A program made the position numbers and the translations under genes. From B10-G9 sp964627755 (lineage in GTDB: Bacteria; Chloroflexota; Anaerolineae; Anaerolineales; UBA11858), in contig CAZVIH010000013.1 of NCBI GenBank assembly GCA_964627755.1, forward strand, positions 62,001 to 126,000: a DNA stretch of 64,000 bases, read 5' to 3'. The notes below the pieces were generated by a model. The model searched no databases and was not told where the DNA came from. It saw nothing but the letters and a program-made list of their open reading frames with translations. Shown in pieces: positions 27,202 through 35,480 of this stretch (positions are counted from its first letter, which is position 1; each line of letters starts with the position of its first letter).

Positions 27202-27203
27202 AT

Positions 27204-27737
27204 TTAGTACCTCTTCCTATATACTAATTTGGCTGTCAGTATCCCGGAGGCAAACATCCCCATAATAAAGATGAATGCACTCGGTGCTAATAACATTCCC
27301 CCTGATATGGCCAGGCCGCTGGTGCAGCCCCCTGCTATACCTGAACCATATTCCAGAACAATAGCTCCCAGGAAAGCGATGATCCAGCGTTTCCACCGTT
27401 GGGGACCAAATATCACCTTCCATTGTGCGTCATCGTTATCCCGAAGTTTGAGGGTTTTACTGGAGGCAGCTCCAACCATTCCACCGAAGAATACACCAAT
27501 CAGCAGTAAAACCCCCCAGGTTAGCCCTGGCGGCATTACATAATTGAAATAAATATTGTCAAATAAGTCTGGAGCCAACGCCTGGCCAATCAGACCGGCC
27601 AGATTCTCAAAAGCTCCTGACGCACCAAGCAGATTATCTGCCAGGAGAACTGCCAGGATACCGACAATACCCAGAAGGATTCCTGCCGTATAAGGGGACC
27701 ATAACTCTTTAGAGAATTGAGCTTGCAACCATTTCAT
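27204..27737 (-). CDS. YeeE/YedE-family permease half (N-terminal partner)
   Basis: A 177-aa membrane protein with four to five hydrophobic segments. GSGIAGGCTSGLAISGG (about residue 132) is the family's conserved Gly-Cys motif. The gene ends two bases before the UGA-containing partner; together they resemble the two repeats of a full-length YeeE (TsuA) thiosulfate importer. Function as an importer of a sulfur or selenium compound is inferred from the family. Confidence 0.9.
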   Translation of the reverse strand: MKWLQAQFSKELWSPYTAGILLGIVGILAVLLADNLLGASGAFENLAGLIGQALAPDLFDNIYFNYVMPPGLTWGVLLLIGVFFGGMVGAASSKTLKLRDNDDAQWKVIFGPQRWKRWIIAFLGAIVLEYGSGIAGGCTSGLAISGGMLLAPSAFIFIMGMFASGILTAKLVYRKRY

Positions 27738-27755
27738 TGTATTGACCTCCTGTGT

Positions 27756-28571
27756 TTAATCGTCAATATCAGCCACGGCCTTGAATACCTTGGCAGCTTT
27801 TTTGGGTTTCTTAAGTAATTTCTTTAGGGCCTGGCGGCCTTTTAGATCGATTTTCTCGATCAATGGCAGCAATGCTACATTCTCGGGTTCAAACCCATCA
27901 ATCGATTCTGGAATTGGTTTTGTGGAAATTGTCAACCAGCCTTCGTTGAGGGCTACAAATAATCCACCACCAAAAACTAAAGCGAATATAAAAATGCCAA
28001 GAATTAGATTGCCAGCATTGAGGTCTCGAATACCAAGAACGGTCCCCTCATATTGATTTGTATAATCAATCAGATCTTCCTCGTCGTAATAAATAGCAGT
28101 ATCCATATCACAATCATTTGTCGATGAGGAGGTTTGGGCGGGTTGGGGTTCCGCTGCTGCAGAATCTGATCCTGTAGTACTTGTTGTCTGGTCTCCAAGC
28201 TGTACTCCCAGTGTGCTGGCGTAGCCCTGGGCTAATTCCAGGTAATTATCATGACAGGTGGAACAGGCGACTTCTACGTTTGAGAGTGGGGCCATCATGC
28301 CGCGATGGGCTTCTTCTTTAACAGGGCTTTGTACGTTCCCGGCATGGCAGAATTCACAGAAATCACCAAAGGCATGTGGCTGGTGCCAAGTCGTCCCATC
28401 CTGGTTAACAGGATCGTTGCCCTGTACTTCGTGGCAATTTTTGCAGGAGGAGGCCTGAGAGCCACACTGGGCTTTTACGTGCTGCGGACTTTCAAATAGG
28501 AATAACAATAAAAACAAGCTAAGAAATCCAACAAGCGGTATCAGGGGATTTATTTTTTTAATTGACATCAT
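27756..28571 (-). CDS. membrane-bound trihaem cytochrome c
   Basis: A 271-aa protein with an N-terminal signal or anchor (residues 8-27), three CXXCH motifs (CKNCH, CEFCH, CSTCH, residues 42-108), a low-complexity acidic/Ser/Thr linker, then a second membrane segment (about 186-208) and a cytoplasmic basic tail. Histidines between the haem motifs could be distal ligands. It is the second gene of the respiratory cluster, just after the ArsR gene, and could receive electrons from the multihaem cytochrome. No close named family was recognised. Confidence 0.87.
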   Translation of the reverse strand: MMSIKKINPLIPLVGFLSLFLLLFLFESPQHVKAQCGSQASSCKNCHEVQGNDPVNQDGTTWHQPHAFGDFCEFCHAGNVQSPVKEEAHRGMMAPLSNVEVACSTCHDNYLELAQGYASTLGVQLGDQTTSTTGSDSAAAEPQPAQTSSSTNDCDMDTAIYYDEEDLIDYTNQYEGTVLGIRDLNAGNLILGIFIFALVFGGGLFVALNEGWLTISTKPIPESIDGFEPENVALLPLIEKIDLKGRQALKKLLKKPKKAAKVFKAVADIDD

Positions 28572-28603
28572 TTCCTTCCAAGAGTGATAACTGAGTGGAA
28601 TAA

Positions 28604-28951
28604 TTAGGGGTTGTTCTCTTGAAATCTATCCATGATTTCTGCTTTATACGCAATTCCATCACGCAAGACAGCTCTTAACAGATTCAACGCTTGAATTAAA
28701 CGGTCATCCACCAGGGTGTAAACAACGTTTTTTCCTTCCCGTGTGGTTTGAACAATGCCCCTGTCTCGCAGTATCTTTAAATGACGAGAAATTGTTGGTT
28801 GAGGGATATCTAAATCAAGGCCTAAATCAGTTACGTTGGTGGGTTTTTCATCAAGGGCATACAGGATCAGGATCCGGGTGGCATCGGCCAAAGCGTAACA
28901 TAAATCGGCCTCCAGTTGTGATACTTCTTGTCGTAATGTTTGTGAGATCAT
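28604..28951 (-). CDS. ArsR-family winged-helix repressor of the respiratory cluster
   Basis: A 115-aa ArsR protein: helix-turn-helix TNVTDLGLDLDIPQPTISRH (about residues 38-57) and a wing REGKNVVYTLVDD. One Cys in DLCYALAD (about 19) but no classic metal-binding CVC motif in the recognition helix, so the signal could be redox or a sulfur species rather than a metal. It is the first gene of the minus-strand cluster that runs to 19520 and has a dyad just upstream, so it probably controls the whole cluster and itself. Confidence 0.92.
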   Translation of the reverse strand: MISQTLRQEVSQLEADLCYALADATRILILYALDEKPTNVTDLGLDLDIPQPTISRHLKILRDRGIVQTTREGKNVVYTLVDDRLIQALNLLRAVLRDGIAYKAEIMDRFQENNP

Positions 28952-28987
28952 TCGGTTATCCGCCTATTTTAATATTCGTATAAGTGC

Positions 28988-29008
28988 ATATGATGAAATA
29001 AATCATAT
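28988..29008. promoter_or_regulatory. inverted repeat, likely ArsR operator
   Basis: ATATGAT (28988-28994) and ATCATAT (29002-29008) form a perfect 7-bp dyad with a 7-base spacer, 37 bases upstream of the arsR start. Size and position fit an ArsR-type operator. Confidence 0.5.
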
Positions 29009-29211
29009 TACCAAAAATGATTATTACTAGTGATTATTGTCACAAATAAATATCCGAGACGAAAGTATCACATAATAAATGGTATAAATGCAGTCAATTA
29101 CTGATTAGATCTGCTGCTGCCGATCGAAAGCCATTCTATGGAATTTTGATCCAGGTAGTGAAAAATCCAATCATTATTTGCGGGCTTGGAAAAGGATATT
29201 AATTAAGCGGG

Positions 29212-29240
29212 TGTAACAAGGTCGTGACGCATATGTTACA
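29212..29240. promoter_or_regulatory. inverted repeat upstream of moeA
   Basis: TGTAACA (29212-29218) and TGTTACA (29234-29240) form a perfect 7-bp dyad with a 15-base spacer, about 87 bases ahead of moeA in the divergent region between arsR and moeA. It does not match the FNR/CRP consensus. The rest of 28952-29326 holds no visible gene. Confidence 0.4.
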
Positions 29241-29326
29241 GTCAAGATGATTCTCAAATCCATATCTCCTGACGGAAGAGCTGAATTTTATTTGTTATTC
29301 TCACAGTAAAATAACGTAAAAATATC

Positions 29327-30526
29327 ATGATCTCCTTTGCTGAAGCTTTCAAACATGTTGCTCAAATAAGCCCGCTCTGCTCGGAAAAAATTGATCTATC
29401 ATTTGGATCTGGCCGTGTGGTTGCTGATGATTTAATTTCAACAATTGATTGCCCCTCCCTTGATGTTTCCCTGAAGGACGGTTTTGCCGTCATTTCTTCC
29501 GATCTTAAGAACGCTTCTCCCGATAACCTTATTACTCTCCAGCTGATCGGTATGGTCACTGCAGGTGAACGGTGGGAGGGAGAAATCAAATCGGGCCAAG
29601 CCTTGCGAATATTGAGTGGTGCACCTATCCCTCAAGGAGCTGACGCTGTAATCTCTGAGGAATTCACGTCACAATCAAACCGATTGATCATGGCATTTAA
29701 TGATGCTGGACCTGGACGAAATATCTTGTCCGCGGGGAGTGATGTCAAAGCCGGCAAAATACTGGTCCCAAAGGGAACCACCCTTTATCCTCCAAAGATT
29801 GGATTATTAGCTGCTGCCGGTTTTACTAAAATCCCGGTTATTAAGCGTCCCCGCGTGGCTATTCTAGCCACTGGAGATGAAGTAATTGCTCCTGGAGAAC
29901 CCTTATTGGTTGGAAAACTTTATGCCAGCAACCTGGTTACTCTGGCTGCCTGGTGTCAATTATTTGGATTTGATCCAAAGCCCCGGGTTGTCAAAGACAA
30001 TGAGATTACGATTCGGCAGTCCATCACTGATCTTCTAGGAGAGTGTGATGCCCTCTTAACCAGCGGGGGAGCTTGGAGTGGAGAACACGACCTGGTTGTG
30101 AAAATATTGGCTGAGTTGGGTTGGCAAAAGGTCTTCCATCGTGTTCGGATGGGACCTGGAAAAGCGGTTGGGTTTGGCCATCTTGAAAACAAACCGGTGT
30201 TTTGTCTTCCCGGCGGACCTCCTTCCAACCATATGGCATTTTTACAGCTGGCATTACCGGGTCTGCAAAAGATGGCAGGTAGTACTAAGCCGGGTCTTCC
30301 TCTCCAGAAAGTGCGCATCGGAGAGAGTATCTCGGGACAAAAAGACTGGACTCAATTTATCCATGGAACCATCAACGAAGAATCTGGTGAATTTGAGTTT
30401 TATCCAATTCGTCAAATTAGCCGTCTACAGATGTTATCGAATACAGAAGGGATCGTGAAAATTCCCGAAGGCCAAACATCGCTTAAGAAAGGAGATTTTA
30501 CCCTGGTCCAAAAATTATTCTGGTAA
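29327..30526 (+). CDS. moeA: molybdopterin molybdenumtransferase MoeA
   Basis: A 399-aa MoeA, the usual length. It inserts molybdate into adenylylated molybdopterin. Signatures: DGFAVISSD near the N-terminus, ILSGAPIPQGADAVISEE (about residue 92), the MoCF-biosynthesis signature (LATGDEVIAPGEPL, about 184; DALLTSGGAWSGEHDLV, about 236) and CLPGGPPSNH (about 292). In most MoeA proteins the last motif reads LPGNP; the GGP here is unusual. It stands next to molybdo-enzyme genes and 29 bases ahead of a formate dehydrogenase relic. Confidence 0.93.
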   Translation: MISFAEAFKHVAQISPLCSEKIDLSFGSGRVVADDLISTIDCPSLDVSLKDGFAVISSDLKNASPDNLITLQLIGMVTAGERWEGEIKSGQALRILSGAPIPQGADAVISEEFTSQSNRLIMAFNDAGPGRNILSAGSDVKAGKILVPKGTTLYPPKIGLLAAAGFTKIPVIKRPRVAILATGDEVIAPGEPLLVGKLYASNLVTLAAWCQLFGFDPKPRVVKDNEITIRQSITDLLGECDALLTSGGAWSGEHDLVVKILAELGWQKVFHRVRMGPGKAVGFGHLENKPVFCLPGGPPSNHMAFLQLALPGLQKMAGSTKPGLPLQKVRIGESISGQKDWTQFIHGTINEESGEFEFYPIRQISRLQMLSNTEGIVKIPEGQTSLKKGDFTLVQKLFW

Positions 30527-30551
30527 TGCTCCTAAACCGCCAGAAGACAAA

Positions 30552-30605
30552 TCAGCTAAGATCCCGGAATACGAGGTCAGGGCAATAAAAGCTGAAGCTG
30601 CCTGA
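30552..30605 (+). pseudogene. C-terminal relic of a formate dehydrogenase catalytic subunit
   Basis: Directly after moeA an open stretch reads AKIPEYEVRAIKAEAA and stops with TGA at 30603. The intact fdhA of this window ends AKIPEYKVCAVRIEAA, so 11 of 16 residues match and both end at the same point. No homologous sequence is found upstream, where moeA now lies. It looks like the last remnant of a second fdhA removed by deletion or by insertion of moeA. Confidence 0.75.
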
Positions 30606-30624
30606 TAAGACAAACTTAAATATT

Positions 30625-30667
30625 AAATAAAGGACATTAGAGATCGTTAATGTCCTTTATTTTTTTC
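30625..30667 (+). terminator. strong intrinsic terminator after moeA and the fdhA relic
   Basis: A perfect 15-bp stem (30625-30639 with 30648-30662, core AAAGGACATTA) with an 8-base loop, ending in a run of T residues to 30666. It would end the transcript of moeA, or of the lost formate dehydrogenase. Confidence 0.9.
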
Positions 30668-30822
30668 CCAAACATCATCAGATACTGCCTGATTTGGACT
30701 AAACGATCCAGGGTTGCTTCTTGTCACAAATCTGTCACGCTTTTCTCATGAATTTTATAATCTCTTCTTGTTAAAATATTCACAAGCGATTCCCCTACTA
30801 TCCTTTCTCAAACTAGGAGCAT

Positions 30823-31200
30823 ATGATGTCTAAAATCCTGATTGTTGATGATGATCCTGATTTTTTGAATGCAACCCGGATATTGATGGAACATGAAGGA
30901 CACCAGGTGAAAAGTGCCACAGGGGGGAAACAAGGTTTTGAAGAAATTTTAGAGGAAAATCCAGACCTGGTTATTCTTGATGTGATGATGGAATCTGTTC
31001 TGGAAGGAGTCTCTGTTTCTCGCAAGATGCACGCCAACCCCGCTACCTGTGATATACCGATCATGATGGTCACAGCCATCGCCCGCACTGATTATGCCGC
31101 ACTGTTCCCAACCGATGAATACATCTACATTGATGCCTTTTTAAGCAAGCCGGTTGATCCAACCATGATGGTAAAAAAAGTCCGAAGGGTGCTGGCATAG
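30823..31200 (+). CDS. single-domain response regulator (paralogue 1)
   Basis: A 125-aa CheY-like receiver with no output domain. The acidic pair is in ILIVDDDPDF, the phosphorylated Asp in LVILDVMM (about residue 52) and the conserved Lys in AFLSKPVDP (about 107). It is closely similar to the regulator at 33051 (shared FPTDEYI and DAFLSKP segments), so the two arose by duplication and now flank the NuoE/NuoF pair. It probably serves one of the kinases downstream. Ribosome site AGGAG. Confidence 0.93.
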   Translation: MMSKILIVDDDPDFLNATRILMEHEGHQVKSATGGKQGFEEILEENPDLVILDVMMESVLEGVSVSRKMHANPATCDIPIMMVTAIARTDYAALFPTDEYIYIDAFLSKPVDPTMMVKKVRRVLA

Positions 31201-31288
31201 ATTTCTCCGGTAATCCTGCTCAAAGTGGGGATGGTAATGGAATGCCCAACGGAACAGGCAGGTAAAAAGCCTAGATTGGATTTCTCTT

Positions 31289-31732
31289 ATGATGAATAAT
31301 GGTTCGAGCCAGCAGACCAAACTTCTCGCTGCACTGTATCTTGCTCAGGAACAATATGGCTGGTTAAGCCCTGAAGCTATTGAACGGGTTTCCACTCGAT
31401 TAAATATTCAGCCGGGGCAGGTTTTATCCTCGGCTAGTTTTTATACTTTGTTTAAACTAAAGCCGCAGGGAACCTACATCATCCAGATTTGTGAAGGGTT
31501 ATCTTGTTATCTGGTTGGGGGTGCGGAACCATTAATCGAGCACCTGAGCGCTCGGTTGGGGATCAAGCCGGGAGAAACCTCAGCCGACGGACATTTTTCT
31601 CTGGAAGTAGTCCAGTGTCTGGCGGCCTGCGGCTCTGCGCCGGCACTCCGGGTTAATGATGATCTTTATGAAAATATGACCCTGGAAGAAATTGATGATC
31701 TGATAGATCAGCTAAAGACAGGGGAATTTTGA
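31289..31732 (+). CDS. NuoE-like [2Fe-2S] protein, second copy
   Basis: A 147-aa thioredoxin-like ferredoxin related to the one at 11583. Its four cysteines are in QICEGLSCYL (about residue 69) and VQCLAACGS (about 112). It overlaps the following NuoF-like gene by four bases. There is no catalytic dehydrogenase or hydrogenase next to it; the fdhA relic at 30552 suggests it once belonged to a formate dehydrogenase. It may now work in trans or feed a sensor system. Confidence 0.9.
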   Translation: MMNNGSSQQTKLLAALYLAQEQYGWLSPEAIERVSTRLNIQPGQVLSSASFYTLFKLKPQGTYIIQICEGLSCYLVGGAEPLIEHLSARLGIKPGETSADGHFSLEVVQCLAACGSAPALRVNDDLYENMTLEEIDDLIDQLKTGEF

Positions 31733-33027
31733 TGGATAGAGATTTACCGGATCCCCAATATGCTTATCTACCCGTTTTAACCAAAAATATAAACAATGAA
31801 GGTTCTGAACGAATTCAAGTTTACCTTGAATCTGGCGGCTACCTAGCTGCCAGAAAAGCCCTGGAAATGGAGCCGGCCGAGGTGATTGATCAGGTGAAAC
31901 GCTCTGGCTTACGGGGTCGGGGAGGTGCCGGTTTTCCAACCGGGGAGAAATGGGGATTCATGCCCCGGGAAACCAGCGTCCAAAAGATCCTTGCTGTGAA
32001 CACAGATGAAGGGGAACCGGGGACGTTCAAAGACCGTGAGATCGTCGAGCAGGATCCCCACCAGGTAATAGAAGGAGTGCTGATTGCGGCCTATGCCGTC
32101 GGGGCTACCCGGGCTTATGTGTATATCAGAGGGGAATTTTTCCTGGGTGTAAAACGGTGGATCAAGGCCATAGCAGATGCATATGAATTTGGATTCCTGG
32201 GTGAAGATATTCTCGGGTCTGGTTTCAATCTGGATATGTCCGTTCACAGGGGTGCAGGAGCTTATATCTGCGGCGAGGAAACAGCGATGCTGGAATCCCT
32301 TGAGGGGAAACGCGGTACCCCGCGTTTAAAACCACCCTATCCGGCTACCAAGGGATTATTTGGATTACCAACTCTGGTTCAGAATATTGAAACCCTGGCA
32401 TGTATTCCCCATATCATCCGCTATGGACCAGAATGGTTTTCAAAGATCGGGACAGAGCAGAGCACTGGACCGAAAATTTTTTCAGTAAGTGGGAATGTGC
32501 GAACACCGGGAAATTTCGAACTGCCGATGGGGATTTCCTTGAGAGAGATAATAGATGGATATGCCGGCGGTGTGCCTGGCGGAAAAAAGCTAAAAGCTGT
32601 TATCCCGGGAGGTGTATCAACCCCCATCCTACCTGTCGATGCCCTGGATGTTCGAATGAGTTTTGAAGACCTGGCCGCCGCAGGATCCGCGTTGGGAACC
32701 GGGGCGGTGATCGTTATAGACGAGACTGTTTGCATGGTTGAGGTGGCGAGGAGATTGAGTAAATTCTTCGCTCACGAATCCTGTGGTTTATGTACACCCT
32801 GCCGGATAGGTTCCAGACGGATCTTTGAGATCCTTGAAAGGATAGAAAACGGAGCGGGAAGACCGGATGATGTTGATTTGCTGCTGGACTTGGTGGAAGG
32901 AATTGACGGACGTACGTTCTGCCCGATGGGCTCGGCTCTGGTTAACCCGGTCCGGTCTGCTATCAAGCACTTCCGGACAGAATTTGATTATCACATTACT
33001 CATAAAACATGCCTGGTGGCATCTTAG
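31729..33027 (+). CDS. NuoF-like NADH-binding flavoprotein, second copy
   Basis: A 432-aa NuoF core without the N-terminal thioredoxin domain or the C-terminal ferredoxin domain seen in the 12073 copy. FMN/NADH motifs: GLRGRGGAGFPTGEKW (about residue 55), NTDEGEPGTF (about 90) and GAGAYICGEETAM (about 176). The [4Fe-4S] site is ESCGLCTPCRIGS (about 348) with a later Cys in RTFCPMG. With the NuoE-like protein it could form an NADH diaphorase module. The context of two regulators and two kinases suggests redox sensing or regulated expression. Confidence 0.93.
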   Translation: MMDRDLPDPQYAYLPVLTKNINNEGSERIQVYLESGGYLAARKALEMEPAEVIDQVKRSGLRGRGGAGFPTGEKWGFMPRETSVQKILAVNTDEGEPGTFKDREIVEQDPHQVIEGVLIAAYAVGATRAYVYIRGEFFLGVKRWIKAIADAYEFGFLGEDILGSGFNLDMSVHRGAGAYICGEETAMLESLEGKRGTPRLKPPYPATKGLFGLPTLVQNIETLACIPHIIRYGPEWFSKIGTEQSTGPKIFSVSGNVRTPGNFELPMGISLREIIDGYAGGVPGGKKLKAVIPGGVSTPILPVDALDVRMSFEDLAAAGSALGTGAVIVIDETVCMVEVARRLSKFFAHESCGLCTPCRIGSRRIFEILERIENGAGRPDDVDLLLDLVEGIDGRTFCPMGSALVNPVRSAIKHFRTEFDYHITHKTCLVAS

Positions 33028-33050
33028 ACTCCTGGAAAAGAGGATGAACC

Positions 33051-33437
33051 ATGAAGAGAATATTGATCATTGATGATGACCCTGATTTTATCCAGGCGAC
33101 TCAAATGGTTTTGGAAAGGCAGGGCTATTCCGTAGGCAGCGCCGGAGGAGGAAAGGCGGGGTATCAAAAAACTAAGAGCGAAAAGCCAGAGTTGATCATA
33201 CTGGATGTGATGATGGATTCGGTCCTCGATGGAGTGACTTTCAGCCGCAAGGTGCAGGCTGACGAGCTGCTTAAAGACATCCCGATTATCATGGTCACTT
33301 CGATAGCCAATACCGATTATGCTGAGTTATTTCCTACAGACGAATATATTCCAGTTGATGCATTCCTCAGCAAACCCATAGATCCGGACAAGCTGGTTAA
33401 GAAGGTTAAATCAATCCTGGGCAAGATCGTTGTTTGA
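33051..33437 (+). CDS. single-domain response regulator (paralogue 2)
   Basis: A 128-aa receiver domain, paralogue of the 30823 protein. Conserved residues are in ILIIDDDPDF, LIILDVMMDS (phosphorylated Asp, about 52) and AFLSKPIDP (Lys, about 107). The good ribosome site AAGAGG precedes the ATG. It sits 12 bases ahead of a Cache-domain histidine kinase, its probable partner. Confidence 0.93.
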   Translation: MKRILIIDDDPDFIQATQMVLERQGYSVGSAGGGKAGYQKTKSEKPELIILDVMMDSVLDGVTFSRKVQADELLKDIPIIMVTSIANTDYAELFPTDEYIPVDAFLSKPIDPDKLVKKVKSILGKIVV

Positions 33438-33449
33438 GCCATCCAAACC

Positions 33450-35480
33450 ATGAAAACCCTTCTGAAAAAACTGAAAGACCTCTTCGATGGACCCTTCCAG
33501 GCTGCGCTGATATTTTCTTTCACCATGGTTGCAGCCCTCACAATCGGGATCGGGACCTTTGTGATCTCTCGGACGATTTCGGCCTATCTGGCCGAGGCTA
33601 TGGATGAACGTGTTCAGCAGGATATTCAATGTGCAGAACTGTTTTACAAGACCAGGCAGGAGGGCCTTTCACTGACAGCAAATCAGCTCTCTCTTTCGGA
33701 TACTGTAATCCAAAAGTTTGAGGAGGCCGCTTCGGGGGAGGCTTCTGCCCTTGAGGCCCTTAATAAGGAACTCCTCACTGCGCTGTCTGACGATACGTTA
33801 AAAGGGAACCGTGTGGCAGCGATTTTAGATGACAGGGGAGAGGTGATAACCGGTGTGATGATCAAAAACGATCAAATCCAACAGATCATGATGGGCGGTG
33901 GGAACTGGTCACTTTTTAGTCCAGCTGCGGCGGTTTTGGAAACCGGATCGGCCATTTCCTCAACTGAGGTACTCCCATTAGAGGTACTCCGCGATGCTGA
34001 TATGCTGGAACAAGCCCAGATCGATTTGCTGGATACACCAAAGGCTCGTCAGGAACTATATGATGATCGGGAAGGCAGTGCAGGTTTTGGAATAGCCTCC
34101 ATCTCGCCAATTTTTGAGGAAGGAGACCTTGTTGGGGCAGTGCTGGTCTTTCATCTTTTCAATAATGATTTTACTCTGGTTGATTCCATTAAGGACTCGA
34201 CCCAGGTAGATACAGTGACGATATTTTTTGGAGATTTGCGGGTATCAACAAATGTTATGACAGAGGAAGGCCGGCGAGCTGTAGGAACCCGTGTTTCTGA
34301 TGAAGTGAGCCGGGTAGTTCTCCAGGAAGGATCAGAATATGTGGGAAATGCTTTTGTGGTCAACGAAGAGTACATAACACGTTATGATCCCCTGTTTGAT
34401 CATCAAGGAAACATCGTTGGTATTTTATATGTAGGGGCCCGGCAGAAAGTCTTTCTGGATTTTTTAAATACCTTTCACAGGAGATTAACCCTGGTAGCTG
34501 TGGTGACGATCGTAATGACCTTTTTATTGGCCACACCGGTCTCCCGGGTCATCACTCGCCCCTTAAAAGATTTGCATACCCTGGCGAATACAAGTCAGCT
34601 TGTGGCTGAAGGTGATTTGAGTGCCCGCGCTCCTACAACTGCAGGAGGGGAAGTCGGGATGCTGGCGGCCTCCTTTAATGACATGTTGGACACCCTTCAG
34701 GTAACTCAGGAACAATTGCTCCAGTCAGAAAAATTGGCTTCCCTGGGACAGTTGGCGGCAGGGGTTGCGCACGAGTTGAACAATCCTCTAGCCACTGTGC
34801 TGCTGTTCGCAGATGTTCTGGCCCAGGATAAAACTCAGACGAACCAGAACCGTACAGATATTAAAGCCATTATTCGTGAAACAAAACGCTGTAAAACAAT
34901 TGTCGCCTCACTGCTTGACTTTGCCCGTCAGCATAAGGTTGAGGCAACTGAGGTTAATATGAACGAACTCATTCAACAAGTGGTGTTTCAGGAAAGAAAA
35001 CAGCCACGTTATGATCGAGTGAAAATAACAATCAACCCGGACCCCAATCTACCGCAGATAATGGCTGATCAGATTCAGCTTGAAACTGTGTTAACCAACT
35101 TGATGACAAATGCGGCTGATGCTATGCCGGAAGGTGGAGAGCTGGTTATCCAAACCCGGCGAACAGACGGCCACAAGATCGTCCTGGAACTGACGGATGA
35201 AGGTGTCGGAATTTCTGCTGAGAACCAGGCTCATTTATTTACGCCGTTTTTTACCACCAAGCCGCCAGGAAAGGGGACTGGATTGGGGTTATCAATTGTA
35301 TACGGAATAATAAAAATGCATGGTGGACAAATTATGGTAGAGAGTGAACCAGGCCTGGGTGCCAGATTCATCATTCATTTGCCAATTAATAATCCCGGAG
35401 CCCACCCATATGGTGTCAGGGCAGCTGCAGCAGGTGATGGCATATCAAATGAGAATGAGGATTACTCGAATGGAACATAA
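33450..35480 (+). CDS. Cache-domain sensor histidine kinase
   Basis: A 676-aa membrane kinase. In order: first membrane segment (about 17-43), a large extracytoplasmic Cache-type sensor (about 45-340), second segment (about 347-368), HAMP (about 370-425), HisKA with the phosphorylated His in GVAHELNNPLATVL (about 448), and the ATPase domain (N box NLMTNAADAMPEGG, about 550; GKGTGLGLSIVYGI, about 610). The ligand is a small extracellular molecule, unknown. It ends inside the next gene, with which it overlaps by 11 bases. Confidence 0.94.
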   Translation: MKTLLKKLKDLFDGPFQAALIFSFTMVAALTIGIGTFVISRTISAYLAEAMDERVQQDIQCAELFYKTRQEGLSLTANQLSLSDTVIQKFEEAASGEASALEALNKELLTALSDDTLKGNRVAAILDDRGEVITGVMIKNDQIQQIMMGGGNWSLFSPAAAVLETGSAISSTEVLPLEVLRDADMLEQAQIDLLDTPKARQELYDDREGSAGFGIASISPIFEEGDLVGAVLVFHLFNNDFTLVDSIKDSTQVDTVTIFFGDLRVSTNVMTEEGRRAVGTRVSDEVSRVVLQEGSEYVGNAFVVNEEYITRYDPLFDHQGNIVGILYVGARQKVFLDFLNTFHRRLTLVAVVTIVMTFLLATPVSRVITRPLKDLHTLANTSQLVAEGDLSARAPTTAGGEVGMLAASFNDMLDTLQVTQEQLLQSEKLASLGQLAAGVAHELNNPLATVLLFADVLAQDKTQTNQNRTDIKAIIRETKRCKTIVASLLDFARQHKVEATEVNMNELIQQVVFQERKQPRYDRVKITINPDPNLPQIMADQIQLETVLTNLMTNAADAMPEGGELVIQTRRTDGHKIVLELTDEGVGISAENQAHLFTPFFTTKPPGKGTGLGLSIVYGIIKMHGGQIMVESEPGLGARFIIHLPINNPGAHPYGVRAAAAGDGISNENEDYSNGT

